Shown here piece by piece: positions 34,401 through 40,671 of a DNA stretch of 64,000 bases. Every line of letters begins with the position of its first letter. The first letter of the stretch is position 1. Where the stretch lies: positions 11,034,545 to 11,098,544 of the forward strand of contig NC_047082.1 of assembly GCF_902459465.1 (NCBI RefSeq). Direction: 5' to 3'. The DNA is from Asterias rubens. Its lineage: Eukaryota > Echinodermata > Asteroidea > Forcipulatida > Asteriidae. Under the pieces are notes generated by a model. That model was not told the origin of the DNA and made no database searches. It saw nothing but the letters and a program-made list of their open reading frames with translations. The position numbers were made by a program, and so were the translations under genes.

Positions 34401-36884
34401 GTCTTTTGGTTTGTTTTGTCGACCAGTTTCCGGGTCAGCACGGCCCAGAAATGGGTCATGGTCCCTGTGACCTGGAATCCGAGCCAACTCTAGACTTGTG
34501 GACAAGTCGTAAACTGAATCATATACGCCACCAGCAGAAGTCGACTATCTCACAACGACAGACCATTTTCACAACCTGTTCACAAGTCTCAGTATGACTC
34601 GGAAGTGATCAGAGTGTATTATTAAGTACTTTACAAACTCACTATTTTTACGTGAATAATTCTATCTGTGTTGTAAGATGTTTTTGTTGTATTCTTTGTT
34701 ATATTATTTTGTATTATACATGTTTTTAGCTAGTGTTGTATATTCTGCATTTGCTGTTACTTGTAAATACACAATACTCCCATTTACAAACATTTCGATG
34801 TTGTCATGTAGTTATAATTGCTTTAACGTAGTCTTTTTTAAATTATTTGTTTTTTCCCTCGGTGTTTCCTTCTTTGTTAATCGCTTTTGGGGTTACACTT
34901 AACCTTTTTTAGTGGTTTCATTTAGATTATGTACAACACTACATACTTTTGTGGCTTGTAGTGTTTTTTGTAATGTTTTATGGTAAAACAAAAAATATTG
35001 TTGTGTAATTTATTTGTTAATTTGGTGTATAAAAGGCGGAAATTAATTTCCCATCGTGGATAATAAAGTGAATGGCAAACTTTGAGGCGCCAGGTGGCAG
35101 CAGACTTACCAGGTAAATTTCCTTTGTTCACGTAGTTCTGAGCAAGCGCACATTACCGAGAACAATGGATTTTACCTAGTAAGTCTGCTGCCACCACGCG
35201 TCCTGAAAGTCCCCCATTGAAATTGAAATACCTTTAACCACAATGACACAATTTCTCAATACAGATGGTAGACCGTGTGGGTTCATCAAGCTTGCAATGG
35301 CAGTCAGTAAAGGGTCCTTAGAGGTCGAGATCATCTGCGCAACCGGTTTGCTCTTTCACGGTGAATCGGAATCACTAGGTGAGCTTTTTAAACCGTAGAT
35401 GTTCAATGTCGAAATGAAGGGCAAAACACTATTTTGCATTCATGCGGTACGTGTCCCATGTCAAAACGGAAGATATACTAACCCTTTGGTAACTCTCTGT
35501 TGTTTTGAGTTGCGCAATAAACATTTTAACGAAGGAACACTCATGGTTTTGCTAACAAAACAGTTGATGACAGCCAGGAACTTTTAAAGGCACTTTATGT
35601 AATCCACCATCACCATGTACTTAAACTGACAAACCAGTAGAAGTTCGAGATCGATCAGCCATCTGGGTCACGAGACAAATATTGAAAACAGACTACACAT
35701 TTTGCATAATATCGATGCAAACAAAATGAACAAAACGTTCACTGAGCGATAAACTCCGAATGCGAAGTTAGATTGTTTATTTCTCATCAAAAATGACATT
35801 TCGGACAGAAAAATTTAAAGGATTGTTTTTTTACTATCATCATCATCATTAAACCGTGTAAGTTGTAAGTTGATTTTGTCCTTACCAATTCTGTAACGTT
35901 CCTTTAATCTTGGATGGTGGAAAGGCCTATAGTAATTGGTACTTCACAGCGTAGAGATAATTGGGAAGCCAACACGTAACCAGTAAAGCTTGAACTGAAT
36001 TTTATATAATAATTATTATCAATTTTCTGGACCTTTTGCCCAGATACTTACGTAAAGACGTACCTCCTTGAGGGCGACAGACAGTTGGTGAAACGTAAGA
36101 CTAAAGTCATGCATGCTACGTGCGAACCACACTATGCTCAGACTCTCAAATACTCTGCATGTGACATCACAGGTCGAAGGTTACAGGTCAGTAAACTATT
36201 AATGATGGTTTGAATTCATTTAACTCGAGTCATTGGAACAGTCTGGTTTCTGCTTGATTTATAAATAGGTTACCATTAATGTTATTTGCCCAGTGATCAG
36301 GGCACTAATGTCTAAGACACTTGACACTATTGGTAATTGTCAAATACCAGTCTGCTCACTTGGTGTATCTCAACATGTGCATAAAATAAACCTGTGAAAA
36401 TTTGAGCTCAATGGTCGTCGAAGTTGCGAGAGAATAATGGAAGAAAAAAAAACCTTGTCACACAAAGTTCTGTGCTTTCTGATGCTTGATTTCGAGATCT
36501 GAAACTCTAAACTTGAGGTCTCGAAATCAAATTCGTGGAAAATTACTTCTTCCTCGAAAACTACGTCACTTCAGAGGGAGCTGTTTCTCACAATGCTTTG
36601 TATTATTAACCTCTCCCCATTATTCGTAATCAAGAAACGTTTTATGATGATAATTATTTTGAGTAATTACCAATAGTGTCCACTGCCTTTAACACATCTT
36701 TATCCAGGTGATGCTGTGGAGGAAGACCAAGATACGTGAGAGTAACCAGTGCCTGGGTGAGGCGCGCATTACCCTTGACATCCTCGAGGAAACCACACAT
36801 TCAACCGCATGGTATACATTGTTCCCGTCTGGTGCCTACGAAAGCCTCAAATCTTCACAAAGTTTGGAGCTTCTCAAATTTTAA
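7448..36884 (+). CDS. RIMS: RIM (regulating synaptic membrane exocytosis) protein, whole gene
   Basis: RIM is the active-zone scaffold that ties Rab3-bearing synaptic vesicles, Munc13 and calcium channels together. Coding exons: 7448-7465 (tentative), 9491-9678, 10308-10536, 11107-11295, 13679-14012, 14490-14839, 19585-19666, 20865-20981, 21622-21742, 25568-25662, 27788-28010, 29221-29314, 30414-30485, 31116-31368, 32548-32715, 33423-33597, 34284-34378, 35265-35378, 36044-36186, 36708-36884. All junctions are GT/AG and phase-consistent, giving 3,237 nt or 1,078 residues. Domains: Rab-binding helix about residue 36, zinc finger 100-156, PDZ about 465-541, C2A about 595-748, C2B about 938-1064. 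Vertebrate RIM1/2 are usually longer, so the linkers are short here. The domain order separates it from rabphilin and Piccolo. Exon 34284-34378 and the first exon are the least certain. Confidence 0.92.
7950..8127 (+). mobile_element. family A transposon fragment (right part)
   Basis: Only the inner and right portions remain: TTGAGCTCAATT, ACACCATTGTCACACAA, the GATTTCGAAACC/GTCTCGAAATC hairpin, and the right terminus GTGTCCACTGCCTTTAA. The left terminal repeat is missing and the region after the hairpin is deleted. Confidence 0.75.
9204..9353. mobile_element. short palindromic element, family E (copy 1)
   Basis: The ends CAATGGGA and TCCCATTG are inverted. GGTGGCAGCAGACTTACC near the left is mirrored by GGTAAGTCTGCTGCCACC near the right, giving a foldback of about 150 bp. 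The centre carries CTGAGCATGCGCAC. Related copies lie at 35070-35219 and 45981-46130. Confidence 0.75.
9491..11295 (+). CDS. RIMS: RIM exons for Rab3-binding helix and FYVE-type zinc finger
   Basis: Three exons (9491-9678, 10308-10536, 11107-11295) encode the Rab-effector module. DLSHLTSEEIGAIQKVL matches the RIM helix that contacts Rab3. Eight zinc-ligand cysteines follow as CRLC, CGDC, CANC and CNLC at residues 100-156. The finger keeps the family residues KFTDG and RWRCNLC. After it comes TGRWYY, in the place of the SGAWFY-type motif that docks on Rab3. The finger is split by an intron between the third and fourth cysteine pairs. The first exon starts with PPTPLRKQ and Ser-rich residues. 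I am confident of the family; Rab3 binding itself is inferred from the retained motifs. Confidence 0.92.
9830..10285 (+). repeat. minisatellite-like repeat in RIM intron (GCCAAGTTTTGTACTT units)
   Basis: About 15-18 degenerate units of 20-30 bp, built from GGCCAGGTTTT(G/A), TTGTACTTGAATAG and similar words, fill the intron and run to within about 25 bp of the 3' splice site at 10307. The T-rich strand may add to the polypyrimidine content. An overlapping frame at 10250 is a by-product. Confidence 0.75.
11296..13678. other. RIM intron, no nested gene seen
   Basis: This is AT-rich sequence with poly-T tracts. The open frame at 11978-12343 is a low-complexity T-rich stretch without domain resemblance. 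A family C transposon (12417-12791) is the only element I can define. Confidence 0.6.
12417..12791 (+). mobile_element. TTAA miniature transposon, family C (copy 1)
   Basis: TTAA flanks an element whose right end reads AAAGTGTCCAATGGCTTTAA. The left end is a diverged inverted copy (TTAAAGCAATCGCACAACAT). Internal words such as CGTGTCATGACATGTG and ATTCTCGGTATCGAGAAT (a palindrome) are shared with 40672-41036 and 48982-49262. A stretch like AACAAACCTGTGAAAATTT is also shared with family A, implying related origins. Confidence 0.8.
13679..14839 (+). CDS. RIMS: RIM linker exons, basic Ser/Arg-rich
   Basis: Two exons (13679-14012 and 14490-14839) encode the linker between zinc finger and PDZ. 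The product is rich in Arg, Ser, Glu and Asp, with runs such as TRRRRRSSQLRQISCDS and FRRRSRSESELN. This is the unstructured, phosphorylatable composition found at this position in other RIMs, but the residues themselves are not conserved. A second 5' splice site (GTGAGT at 13911) is in the same phase as the one at 14013, so 34 codons may be optional. The intron after 14839 begins GTAACT and receives a transposon only 21 nt later. Exon calls rest on codon texture and phase. Confidence 0.8.
14861..15234 (+). mobile_element. TTAA miniature transposon, family A (copy 4)
   Basis: This is a full-length copy bounded by TTAA, with near-perfect ends (GACAGTGGACACTATTGGTA and TACCAATAGTGTCCACTGCC). 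It lies 21 nt inside the intron that follows RIM exon 14490-14839. Because of this insertion, the open frame of that exon runs on into the transposon. Confidence 0.92.
15577..15959 (-). mobile_element. TTAA miniature transposon, family A (copy 5)
   Basis: The left end is TTAAAGGCGGTGGACACTAT and the right end is diverged (ATAATGTCCAGTATCTTTGAA). The central GATTTCGAGACC/GGTCTTGAAATC hairpin is present. Orientation is opposite to copy 4 judging by the order of internal blocks. Confidence 0.85.
16291..16456. mobile_element. inverted-repeat element, family F (copy 1)
   Basis: Terminal inverted repeats GGTGTGGCGGTTTCA and TGAAACCGCCACACC enclose about 165 bp. The subterminal CGCCGTGTTCAGTTTTCCG is mirrored by CGGAAAACTGAACACGGCG. 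No TTAA target site is seen, so it is a different system from families A-D. A second copy is nested at 42528-42874. Confidence 0.85.
17260..17265 (-). terminator. candidate poly(A) signal for the C-type lectin gene
   Basis: AATAAA on the minus strand lies about 150 nt downstream of the lectin stop codon, a normal 3' UTR length. Confidence 0.45.
17416..17988 (-). CDS. secreted C-type lectin, intronless, nested in RIM intron
   Basis: This 190-residue protein starts with a hydrophobic leader (residues 7-29, LISHAIIFLVCFFIFDEAFG) and one C-type lectin domain (about 32-170). Visible landmarks are CPSGWFLWQGSCY (long-form N-terminal cysteine pair 32/43), C60, WIG at 103-105, EPN at 137-139 (mannose-type calcium and sugar motif), C145, WGDRSC at 156-161 and C169. 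The WND calcium motif reads WGD, so one ligand is changed and calcium-dependent sugar binding is uncertain. C106 and C117 may form an extra disulfide. The gene is antisense to RIM inside its intron 14840-19584, with its own TATA-like box and AATAAA. Such lectins commonly act in echinoderm immunity or biomineral matrix; which applies here cannot be told. Confidence 0.88.
   Translation of the reverse strand: MCFSIEMPTLISHAIIFLVCFFIFDEAFGTMCPSGWFLWQGSCYILLPQKMNWVDGNKSCAELGANMMVPDTKDEQDFIWSETKTRMRGLMEYVNWNQGLDVWIGCQDFENDGSLVCMGVKEDPTFKNWEQSEFHKEPNDKNHECVRMAGKWRGKWGDRSCSSIMFTACEMPVSGRMQCVTANADGRFGP
18174..18181 (-). promoter_or_regulatory. TATA box candidate for the C-type lectin gene
   Basis: The minus strand reads GTATAAATAG here, 186 nt upstream of the lectin ATG. 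That would give a 5' UTR of roughly 155 nt if transcription starts about 30 nt downstream. No other TATA-like sequence this good lies between it and the ATG. Confidence 0.4.
19035..19290 (+). mobile_element. tRNA-derived SINE-like element
   Basis: CCGAGCGGTTTAGAGCATCG resembles an RNA polymerase III A box and GGTTCGAATCCCGG at about 19097 is a B box, spaced as in a class II tRNA. A tRNA-unrelated tail (AAGCCTGTGGGGCGCC and onward) follows. The arms do not fold into a complete tRNA, so I call it a SINE rather than a functional tRNA gene. Confidence 0.65.
19297..19462. mobile_element. inverted-repeat element, family H (CCTAAGTTAGGA type, copy 2)
   Basis: CGATTTCACGAAACGCTAGG at the left and AGTTTGGCGAAATCG at the right are inverted. 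Inside are repeats of the motif AACTCGTCCTAA and TCCTAAGTTAGGA. Other copies are at 27066-27196 and 62112-62232. Confidence 0.65.
19585..21742 (+). CDS. RIMS: RIM PDZ-domain exons
   Basis: Exon 19585-19666 encodes a short acidic lead-in (QQETTIYVRDDSEEVTIQK). Exons 20865-20981 and 21622-21742 encode the PDZ domain. The carboxylate-binding loop reads FGLEVVGG, corresponding to LGLKVVGG in other RIMs. GDEILEWNEQSLENKTFEQV closely follows the RIM-specific GDEVLEWN signature. In RIMs this domain binds ELKS and calcium-channel C-termini; that role is inferred. The two PDZ exons join in phase 1, within the glycine before DEILEWN. Confidence 0.93.
19913..20283 (+). mobile_element. TTAA miniature transposon, family A (copy 6)
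   Basis: TTAA-bounded copy with ends AGACAGTGGACGCTATTGGT and TACCAACAGTGTCCACTGCC. It has a small internal deletion before CTTGGTGTATCTC. It lies in the RIM intron just after exon 19585-19666. Confidence 0.9.
20388..20777 (+). mobile_element. TTAA miniature transposon, family B (copy 1)
   Basis: Ends AAAGGAACATTACAGAATTG and ACCAATTCTGTAACGTTCCT are inverted and flanked by TTAA. The interior has CACTTTATGTAATCCACCAT, GATCGATCGGCCATCTGGGT and an ATCATCATCAT run. It matches 32106-32485 and 35526-35907. Confidence 0.9.
21970..22342 (+). mobile_element. TTAA foldback transposon, family D (copy 1)
   Basis: The left arm begins TTAAAGGAACACGTTGCCTT, and the right arm ends with CCAACTCATCCGATCCGAAGG, an eroded mirror of it. 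The arms are nearly full-length inverted copies (CGAAATTGCG-type and TTTTCCTTTTACCTCGTCGA blocks), so the whole element is a hairpin. It abuts a family A fragment. Confidence 0.8.
22343..22450 (+). mobile_element. family A transposon fragment (left end)
   Basis: TAGTGGACACATTGGGTAAT to AACCTGTGAAAATTTGGACG corresponds to the first 100 bp of family A with a small internal duplication of CTCACTTGGTG. The rest is absent and a CAATAGACCGATTGCG repeat begins at the break. Confidence 0.75.
22446..23827. repeat. CAATAGACCGATTGCG repeats in RIM intron
   Basis: 22446-22646 and 23624-23827 are diverged direct copies sharing CAATAGACCGATTGCG, TCACGTGAC, ATGTAAACAAACAC, GTACTGCATATAAACGTG and TGGCTGAACAATG. 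A third partial copy starts at about 22731. Between them lie a partial copy of the 31972 element (23026) and two tRNA-like B boxes on the minus strand (about 23110 and 23525). No coding exon is seen. Confidence 0.6.
23095..23172 (-). mobile_element. tRNA-like sequence (SINE remnant)
   Basis: On the minus strand GGTCGTGGGTTCGAATCCCACC gives a B box with T-arm, followed by an incomplete acceptor. The 5' half does not form a convincing cloverleaf. It is probably the tRNA-derived head of a SINE. Confidence 0.4.
23836..24899 (-). mobile_element. Kolobok-like TTAA transposon with decayed THAP domain (family K, copy 1)
   Basis: It begins TTAA then AGTCACCTGGAAGTGG, the same end as the complete short element at 63232-63809, and shares its subterminal GACCCGAGAGGGCGCTGTTCG and GGGGTAGGCGGAGTCA blocks. 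The right terminus is lost: at about 24899 it breaks directly into a family A fragment. The extra internal sequence encodes a THAP domain on the minus strand. THAP domains and TTAA target sites together are known from the Kolobok superfamily; assignment to it is inference, since no DDE catalytic region remains. Confidence 0.75.
24391..24734 (-). pseudogene. broken THAP-domain exon of a DNA transposon
   Basis: Translation from 24734 downwards gives MPTRYIAAGCSKTTKDGVSL, then FPADPKYRRLW and KWSGPT. A one-base shift in a run of seven T then moves the frame to RCSEHLEPSCFES and LKHDAVPTIF. These are the THAP landmarks in order: the C2CH zinc ligands, FP, W, W.GP, CSEH and AVPTIF. Two lesions are visible: Tyr stands where the first zinc cysteine should be, and there is the frameshift. 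A GTAAGT donor ends the exon at 24390. THAP domains bind terminal repeats in P-element and Kolobok-type transposases, and also occur in host regulators. Context favours a dead transposase. Confidence 0.78.
24899..25148 (+). mobile_element. family A transposon fragment (right two-thirds)
   Basis: It starts inside the element (CGAAGTTACCCTTGTTGCAC) and continues to the right terminus TACCAATAGTGTCTAGTGCC. The left end was removed together with the right end of the THAP element, so the junction marks a deletion between two transposons. Confidence 0.75.
25154..25525 (+). mobile_element. TTAA miniature transposon, family A variant (copy 9)
   Basis: TTAA-bounded, with AAAGACTTCTAGCTAGAAGTCTTT at the centre as in 5837-6205. 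The left end resembles ordinary family A (GTGCACTATTGGTAG) and the right end the variant (CCAAACGTGTACC), so this copy looks intermediate or recombinant. It ends 43 nt before RIM exon 25568. Confidence 0.85.
25568..25662 (+). CDS. RIMS: RIM exon between PDZ and C2A
   Basis: The exon joins the PDZ exon in phase 2 and the C2A exon in phase 1. It encodes HRATADTLAAKRGSSVSIES and a basic YHRRKKISV tail. Spacer sequence at this point is poorly conserved in RIMs. The exon is supported by phase, splice sites (TTTGCACAG and GTAAGA) and coding texture rather than by homology. Confidence 0.75.
26528..26910 (-). mobile_element. TTAA miniature transposon, family A (copy 10)
   Basis: A near-complete copy with TAGTGGACACTATTGGTAAT at the left and TACCAATAGTGTCCACTGCC plus TTAA at the right. 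The central GATTTCGAGACCTCAGA hairpin is intact. It lies inside the RIM intron 25663-27787. Confidence 0.9.
27066..27196. mobile_element. inverted-repeat element, family H (copy 1)
   Basis: GGGTGGATTTCACAAAGAG at the left mirrors TTTGTGAAATCGACCCC at the right. Nested inside are GACTAGTTAGGACGAG and AGGACTAGTCCTAAAGTTAG palindromes. It is the best-preserved of three copies. Confidence 0.75.
27788..31368 (+). CDS. RIMS: RIM C2A-domain exons
   Basis: Exons 27788-28010, 29221-29314, 30414-30485 and 31116-31368 encode the first C2 domain and the start of the next linker. ELVVMLTEAKGL, SPYVNIYQLP, TPAWNKTFVF, LSLEFTVWDE and NTFLGEVLIDL match successive beta strands of RIM C2A, ending in VWYPLADHD. 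The loops lack most of the aspartates that bind calcium in synaptotagmin-type C2 domains, as is known for RIM C2 domains, so calcium-independent function is expected. The acceptor at 27787 (TCTTCAG) keeps frame. A stronger-looking acceptor 13 nt upstream (TCTCAG, 27774) does not. The last exon adds a Gln/Gly-rich stretch. Confidence 0.93.
28105..28335. mobile_element. inverted-repeat element, family G (copy 1)
   Basis: Ends GGGTGCGTTCG and CGAACGCACCC are inverted, and the interior is GC-rich (GGGGCTCACCCGGGTCAGCC). It lies in a RIM intron 95 bp after exon 27788-28010. It is the uninterrupted version of the copy at 42485-43074. Confidence 0.8.
29935..30055 (-). mobile_element. tRNA-like SINE remnant
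   Basis: The minus strand reads ATCTCGGTGGACTAGTTGGT (A-box-like) and then GGGTTCGAATCCCCGAG (B box with T-arm), about 72 nt in total. No CCA or clean acceptor stem pairing is convincing, so it is more likely a SINE head than a working tRNA gene. It lies in the RIM intron 29315-30413. Confidence 0.5.
31972..32109. mobile_element. palindromic element with ATTTTGGTTTTACCC ends
   Basis: ATTTTGGTTTTACCCTCAGA at the left is mirrored by GGGTAAAAACCAAAAT at the right, enclosing about 135 bp. A half copy lies at 23026-23095. Its right end abuts the TTAA of the next transposon. Confidence 0.65.
32106..32485 (-). mobile_element. TTAA miniature transposon, family B (copy 2)
   Basis: TTAA-bounded with ends AAAGGAACGTTACAGAACTG and ACCAATTCAGTAATGTTCCT. 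The internal blocks run opposite to those of the 20388 copy. It sits 62 bp upstream of RIM exon 32548-32715. Confidence 0.9.
32548..34378 (+). CDS. RIMS: RIM linker exons between C2A and C2B
   Basis: Exons 32548-32715, 33423-33597 and 34284-34378 encode a hydrophilic linker. It has RLPLSRHRSCPSAG, then a Ser/Gly-rich stretch with the tandem repeat SSIAGSSIAGSD, then MPRPAPDGEDGM. The Ser-rich block resembles the RIM segment that follows the RIM-BP site and precedes C2B. No RxLPxLP SH3-ligand motif is visible in these exons. For the third exon I chose the acceptor TGTAG ending 34283 because it is the only one nearby that keeps the phase. Its pyrimidine tract is weak, so this is the least certain internal exon. 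Confidence 0.78.
32903..33185 (+). mobile_element. tRNA-derived SINE with poly(A) tail
   Basis: TGGCCGAGTGGTTATAAGAG is a good A box of the tRNA-Leu/Ser type and GGTTCGATTC is a B box about 40 nt on. A tRNA-unrelated body follows (GGGGAGGTGGTGCTTTC and on to CTTGTGTGTCTGGCGAC). The element ends in an A-rich tail (about 33158-33182), as expected for retroposition. Confidence 0.78.
35070..35219. mobile_element. short palindromic element, family E (copy 2)
   Basis: AATGGCAAACTTTGAGGCGC to TGAAAGTCCCCCATT, with GGCAGCAGACTTACCAGG mirrored by CCTAGTAAGTCTGCTGCC. It lies 45 bp upstream of the C2B exon at 35265. Confidence 0.75.
35265..36884 (+). CDS. RIMS: RIM C2B-domain exons and C-terminus
   Basis: Exons 35265-35378, 36044-36186 and 36708-36884 encode the second C2 domain and the stop (TAA at 36882). 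GSLEVEIICATGLL, DTYVKTYLLEG, KRKTKVM, LQVMLWR and QCLGEARITLD follow RIM C2B strand by strand. The tail AWYTLFPSGAYESLKSSQSL matches the conserved RIM ending (WF-LFP-S...SSLES type). As in other RIMs the calcium-binding aspartates are largely missing. In mammals C2B binds liprin, synaptotagmin and PIP2; that role is inferred here. A transposon ends 15 nt before the last exon. Confidence 0.94.
35526..35907 (+). mobile_element. TTAA miniature transposon, family B (copy 3)
   Basis: The right end ACCAATTCTGTAACGTTCCT plus TTAA is intact and the left end (GAAGGAACACTCATGG) is eroded. Internal blocks match copies at 20388 and 32106. Confidence 0.85.
36312..36692 (+). mobile_element. TTAA miniature transposon, family A (copy 11), next to last RIM exon
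   Basis: Full-length copy whose right end TACCAATAGTGTCCACTGCC plus TTAA finishes at 36692, 15 nt before the RIM exon at 36708. Branch-point and part of the upstream 3' splice-site sequence must therefore lie within or at the edge of the transposon. Confidence 0.9.
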
Positions 36885-37622
36885 ACCCTACTTTTATTTT
36901 GGAAACTCTCTGAGATACAACCTCGATCATTTCCTCGTTCTCTTGCCTTCACCGCTTGGTATTCGTGTCCCCCATCCTGTGCCTACGATAGAGAGCCTCC
37001 AGCCTTGACGGAGCTCGCTCCGCAAAATATAAATACCCCTGGAAAGGGAGTTGACAACTTCACCTACCAAGAGCCGTATACATGTGTTGAGAGAGTTAAG
37101 AAAACTGTTGTGACAAAAAAGGGTAGGGGCGAATGCTGGGTACCAGACTAGTCTGCTTATTGGGTTGTGCTGCATTTAGATTGAAAATTGCGTCCGTTTT
37201 TTTTATTTTTATTTTTTTTATTCACTTTAACCGTTAGTTTTTTCGAGTGGATGGTCCACAGGATCATATTCGCTCAGAAACCTGTCTCATCCAAGACTGC
37301 TGGGTGCCCTACTTTTGTCTTTCTACATTTTAAGAATGAGCAGTCTGAAGCGATAATCCAACTCCCAAACGGGTCACTGGCGATTTAAAGAAACACATAA
37401 GAAACCGCAAAAAAAAATTGAAAAGGCCCTCGTGGCTTCGCCACTCGTGTGTGTGGTCTCCCGTTCCAGTCGCTTGGGACCGCGGCTGTACGAAACTGTC
37501 CAAACCACAAAGGTCTTGACAAAAAGCTAACAAATGAATAAAGATTAAAGATGGCCGACAATAGGGAACTATACATAGTTTGATATGGTTTGATCAACCA
37601 TTCGACAGCATTTTGTAATAAA
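36885..37622 (+). other. probable RIM 3' UTR with AATAAA signals
   Basis: AATAAA occurs at 37537-37542 and 37617-37622, about 650-740 nt after the stop, in otherwise non-coding sequence. A block at about 37130-37185 (CAGACTAGTCTG and flanks) is shared inverted with 30740-30800. Real poly(A) sites would need transcript data. Confidence 0.35.
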
Positions 37623-38244
37623 TTGAAGAAAATACGTCAGTGGTGAAAGAAATAGTGAAAGTTTTCATACAAATTAAACTGAATTTCGTATGACATTTTA
37701 CGCACATGGTTGCCGTGTGTCTTTTATAATGTTAAGTGCTGCGTTCGGTGAAAAAAAAAACACCTTTTCCCAAAAGATTTTAGGGTTCTTTCAATTGAGA
37801 TGATATTTTACCACGAATTTTTTATGACATGTATAATAATTTTCCGTTTGCGCAACTGTAGTTGAAAAAAGTATTTTTGAAAGAATAACACGTGTATATA
37901 TTCAGCTTTTGAACTTACTTCCCTGTGACATTCGTTTTAACATAGTTGCCTTTATATGACATTATATCAGTCGTACTTTGTCCCTGTAATGTTAAAGAGA
38001 GCCGCTGTATGATATGAAGTCGTTGTGTTTATAAATTCGAATTCTAAATTTTAATTTGTGAAATGAACTAGAGAATAATTGTGTTAAAAGGTGCTATTTC
38101 GTCATGCTCGTGGCTTCAAATTAGTTTAACCTCATAATTTGACAGTTTTGTGCGCTAGGTGGTAGCAGACACGCCCGGTGAATATCAACCATTGATCTCA
38201 ATATAGACCGTTCTCAAAGCTGTTAGCTCTGGACTGCATGAGCT

Positions 38245-38630
38245 CTAAAGGCAGTGGACACTATTGGTAATTACTCAAAATAATTATTAGCATAAACCTT
38301 TCTTGGTGACAAGTAATGGAGAGAGGTTGGTGGTATAAAACATTGTGAGAAACATCTCCCTCTGAAGTGCCATAGTTTTGGAGAAAGAAGTAATTTTCCA
38401 CGAATTTGATTTCGAGACCTCAAGTTTAGAACTTGAGGTCTCGAAATCAACCATCTAAACGCACACAACTTCGTGTGACAAGAGTGTTTTTTTCTTTCAT
38501 TATTATCTCGCAACTTTGATGACCGATTGAGCTCAAGTTTTCACAGGTTTGTTATTTTATGCATATGTTGAGATACACCAACTGTGAAGGCGAGTCTTTG
38601 ACAATTACCAATAGTGTCCTCTGGCTTTAA
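38245..38630 (-). mobile_element. TTAA miniature transposon, family A (copy 12)
   Basis: Full-length, with the central hairpin at 38408-38448 forming a perfect 19-bp stem with a 3-nt loop. The left TTAA is changed to CTAA; the right TTAA is intact. Confidence 0.92.
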
Positions 38631-39130
38631 CAACATTACCTGATATTTTTTCTTTCTTTTTGTTCGCAACTTTCTTCTAACGCATATTTGGGTCATAGCC
38701 CGATGCTTTGCTGCGTGGTAATGCTTCAGTGCATTAGCAATACGAATTCAGTTACTCCGTGTGTCTTTCTGTTTCAAATTTCATGTACATACTTTGGTGC
38801 TATATAAAAAATAAAATGTAAATAGTATTGAAAAGGTGCTTGTATTAATATTGGCGATAGGTGTTTTGAAGTATGATGTTCTTTTTACGAAAAAAACGGT
38901 GTAGTCAAGGTATTTACTTTTGACTTGTTCCTGTCATAAACGCTGAATTTTCAGGTGTGTCGTGTATTCACCATGCTTCATACTAAAAGCCTTAATAAAA
39001 AAAAATGTTTTTATTGAAAAAAACATTTGTTACGCACAAAACTTCGATTGTTATTAAGTTTGGCATGTAACACATGATGGGAGAATTATTGTTTTTTCCA
39101 AAACGTATTTCACCATTACAGAAAAGTCGT

Positions 39131-39519
39131 TTAAAGGCAGTGGACACTATTGGTAATTACTCAAAATAATTATCATCATAAAACATTTCTTGATTACGAG
39201 TAATGGGGATAGGTTGATAATACAAAACATTGTGAGAAACAGCTCCCTCTGAAGTGCCATAGTTTTCGAGGAAGAGGTAATTTTCCACGAATTTTATTTC
39301 GAGACCTCAAGTTCAGAACTTGAGGCCTCCAAATCAAGCATCGGAAAGCACACAACTTCGTGTGACAAGGGTGTTTTTTTTCTTTCATTATTATCTCGCA
39401 ACTCCGACGACCGATTGAGCTCAAATTTTCACAGGTGTGTTATTTTTATGCATATGTTGAGATACACTAAGTGAGAAGACTGGTCTTCGACAATTACCAA
39501 TAGTGTCCACTGTCTTTAA
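39131..39519 (-). mobile_element. TTAA miniature transposon, family A (copy 13)
   Basis: TTAA at both ends, with AGGCAGTGGACACTATTGGT at the left and ACCAATAGTGTCCACTGTCT at the right. The central hairpin carries two mismatches. Confidence 0.92.
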
Positions 39520-40671
39520 TGACTATGCTATGTCTTTAGAAACAATACAGAAGTCACAGGCTGGGGGAGGACGCTACGTGGCAGCAGGCACCAGAAGGCC
39601 ACCGTCATCGCCAAGGCCCAATTTCACAGAGCTGCTAATCAAGCAGACATTAAACAAACTCTGCTCTGCAAAGAAGATCTAACATTTTAACCAGTCACCG
39701 CTGGTACGTGTGACATGATTTTGCTACCTTTTGTGTCGCAGCTCTATAAAATGTGGACCTGGTAAAGGCCATAATGTATGGAATTAGTCACGGTCCTCGA
39801 AGTGTGACGTCAGATGGGCCATCGTCTCAATAATTATGCTTTATTAACGATAATTAAGCAGTAGTTTTGTTGCCACCTAGACCGGGCCCCTGTATTTATC
39901 CACGAGCCTCGAAGAATGACGTCAGACGTTCAGGCTAGTTGCCACCTAGCGTTCCAAAGCCTCCATTGAAATGTTGCGCAACGCTTGGGGGCAGCAGACT
40001 TTCCCTGAGGGAAATTCAGACCTCGAATAACTATTACACCTTGCTGCAATATTATCACTTATAGTATCTTCGCTCATTATTGCGTAAATGTACGCCGTGT
40101 ACAATAATTTCTCGCTACACCAACATGATGTGAATGTATGTTTTGATGTTTTATAATTAATAATACCTTAATACAAGTGTACATATTGTGCCTTCTTTAT
40201 ACAAAGGCGTCGCCGGTCTTTGTAAGAAAATGTTATAATTGTATAGGCACAACTAAAAACTACTTACATTGTTCCCACTTGTGCCTGTACACGCTTAATG
40301 TCAAACACAACATTCATTGGTAGTCAATTAATATTGAAAGTAACGCCGTAATGTTGTTTTTTTTTGCTCTATTTACAGATTCAGGTTTGTTTCCAACAAG
40401 AGTATGGAATAAACGTATTATTGAGTTGAATGAATGAATGGATGGATGGATGTAACCAGACCCATGCTGTTGGAGCAAAATTGTCTTAACAAATTTTTTT
40501 TCAAAATAGAGCTTAAATTTGATCCCCTCCCCTGACAAGATCAGTATAATAAAATTCCATACGAGACAAGAAACAAATGGAACAGGATTCAAACTGCTTC
40601 ACTTAACCGGGATCTATTAACTGCATGAATGCTCAGCTGTGATATGGTAAATATTTTATCAGCTTTATAGA

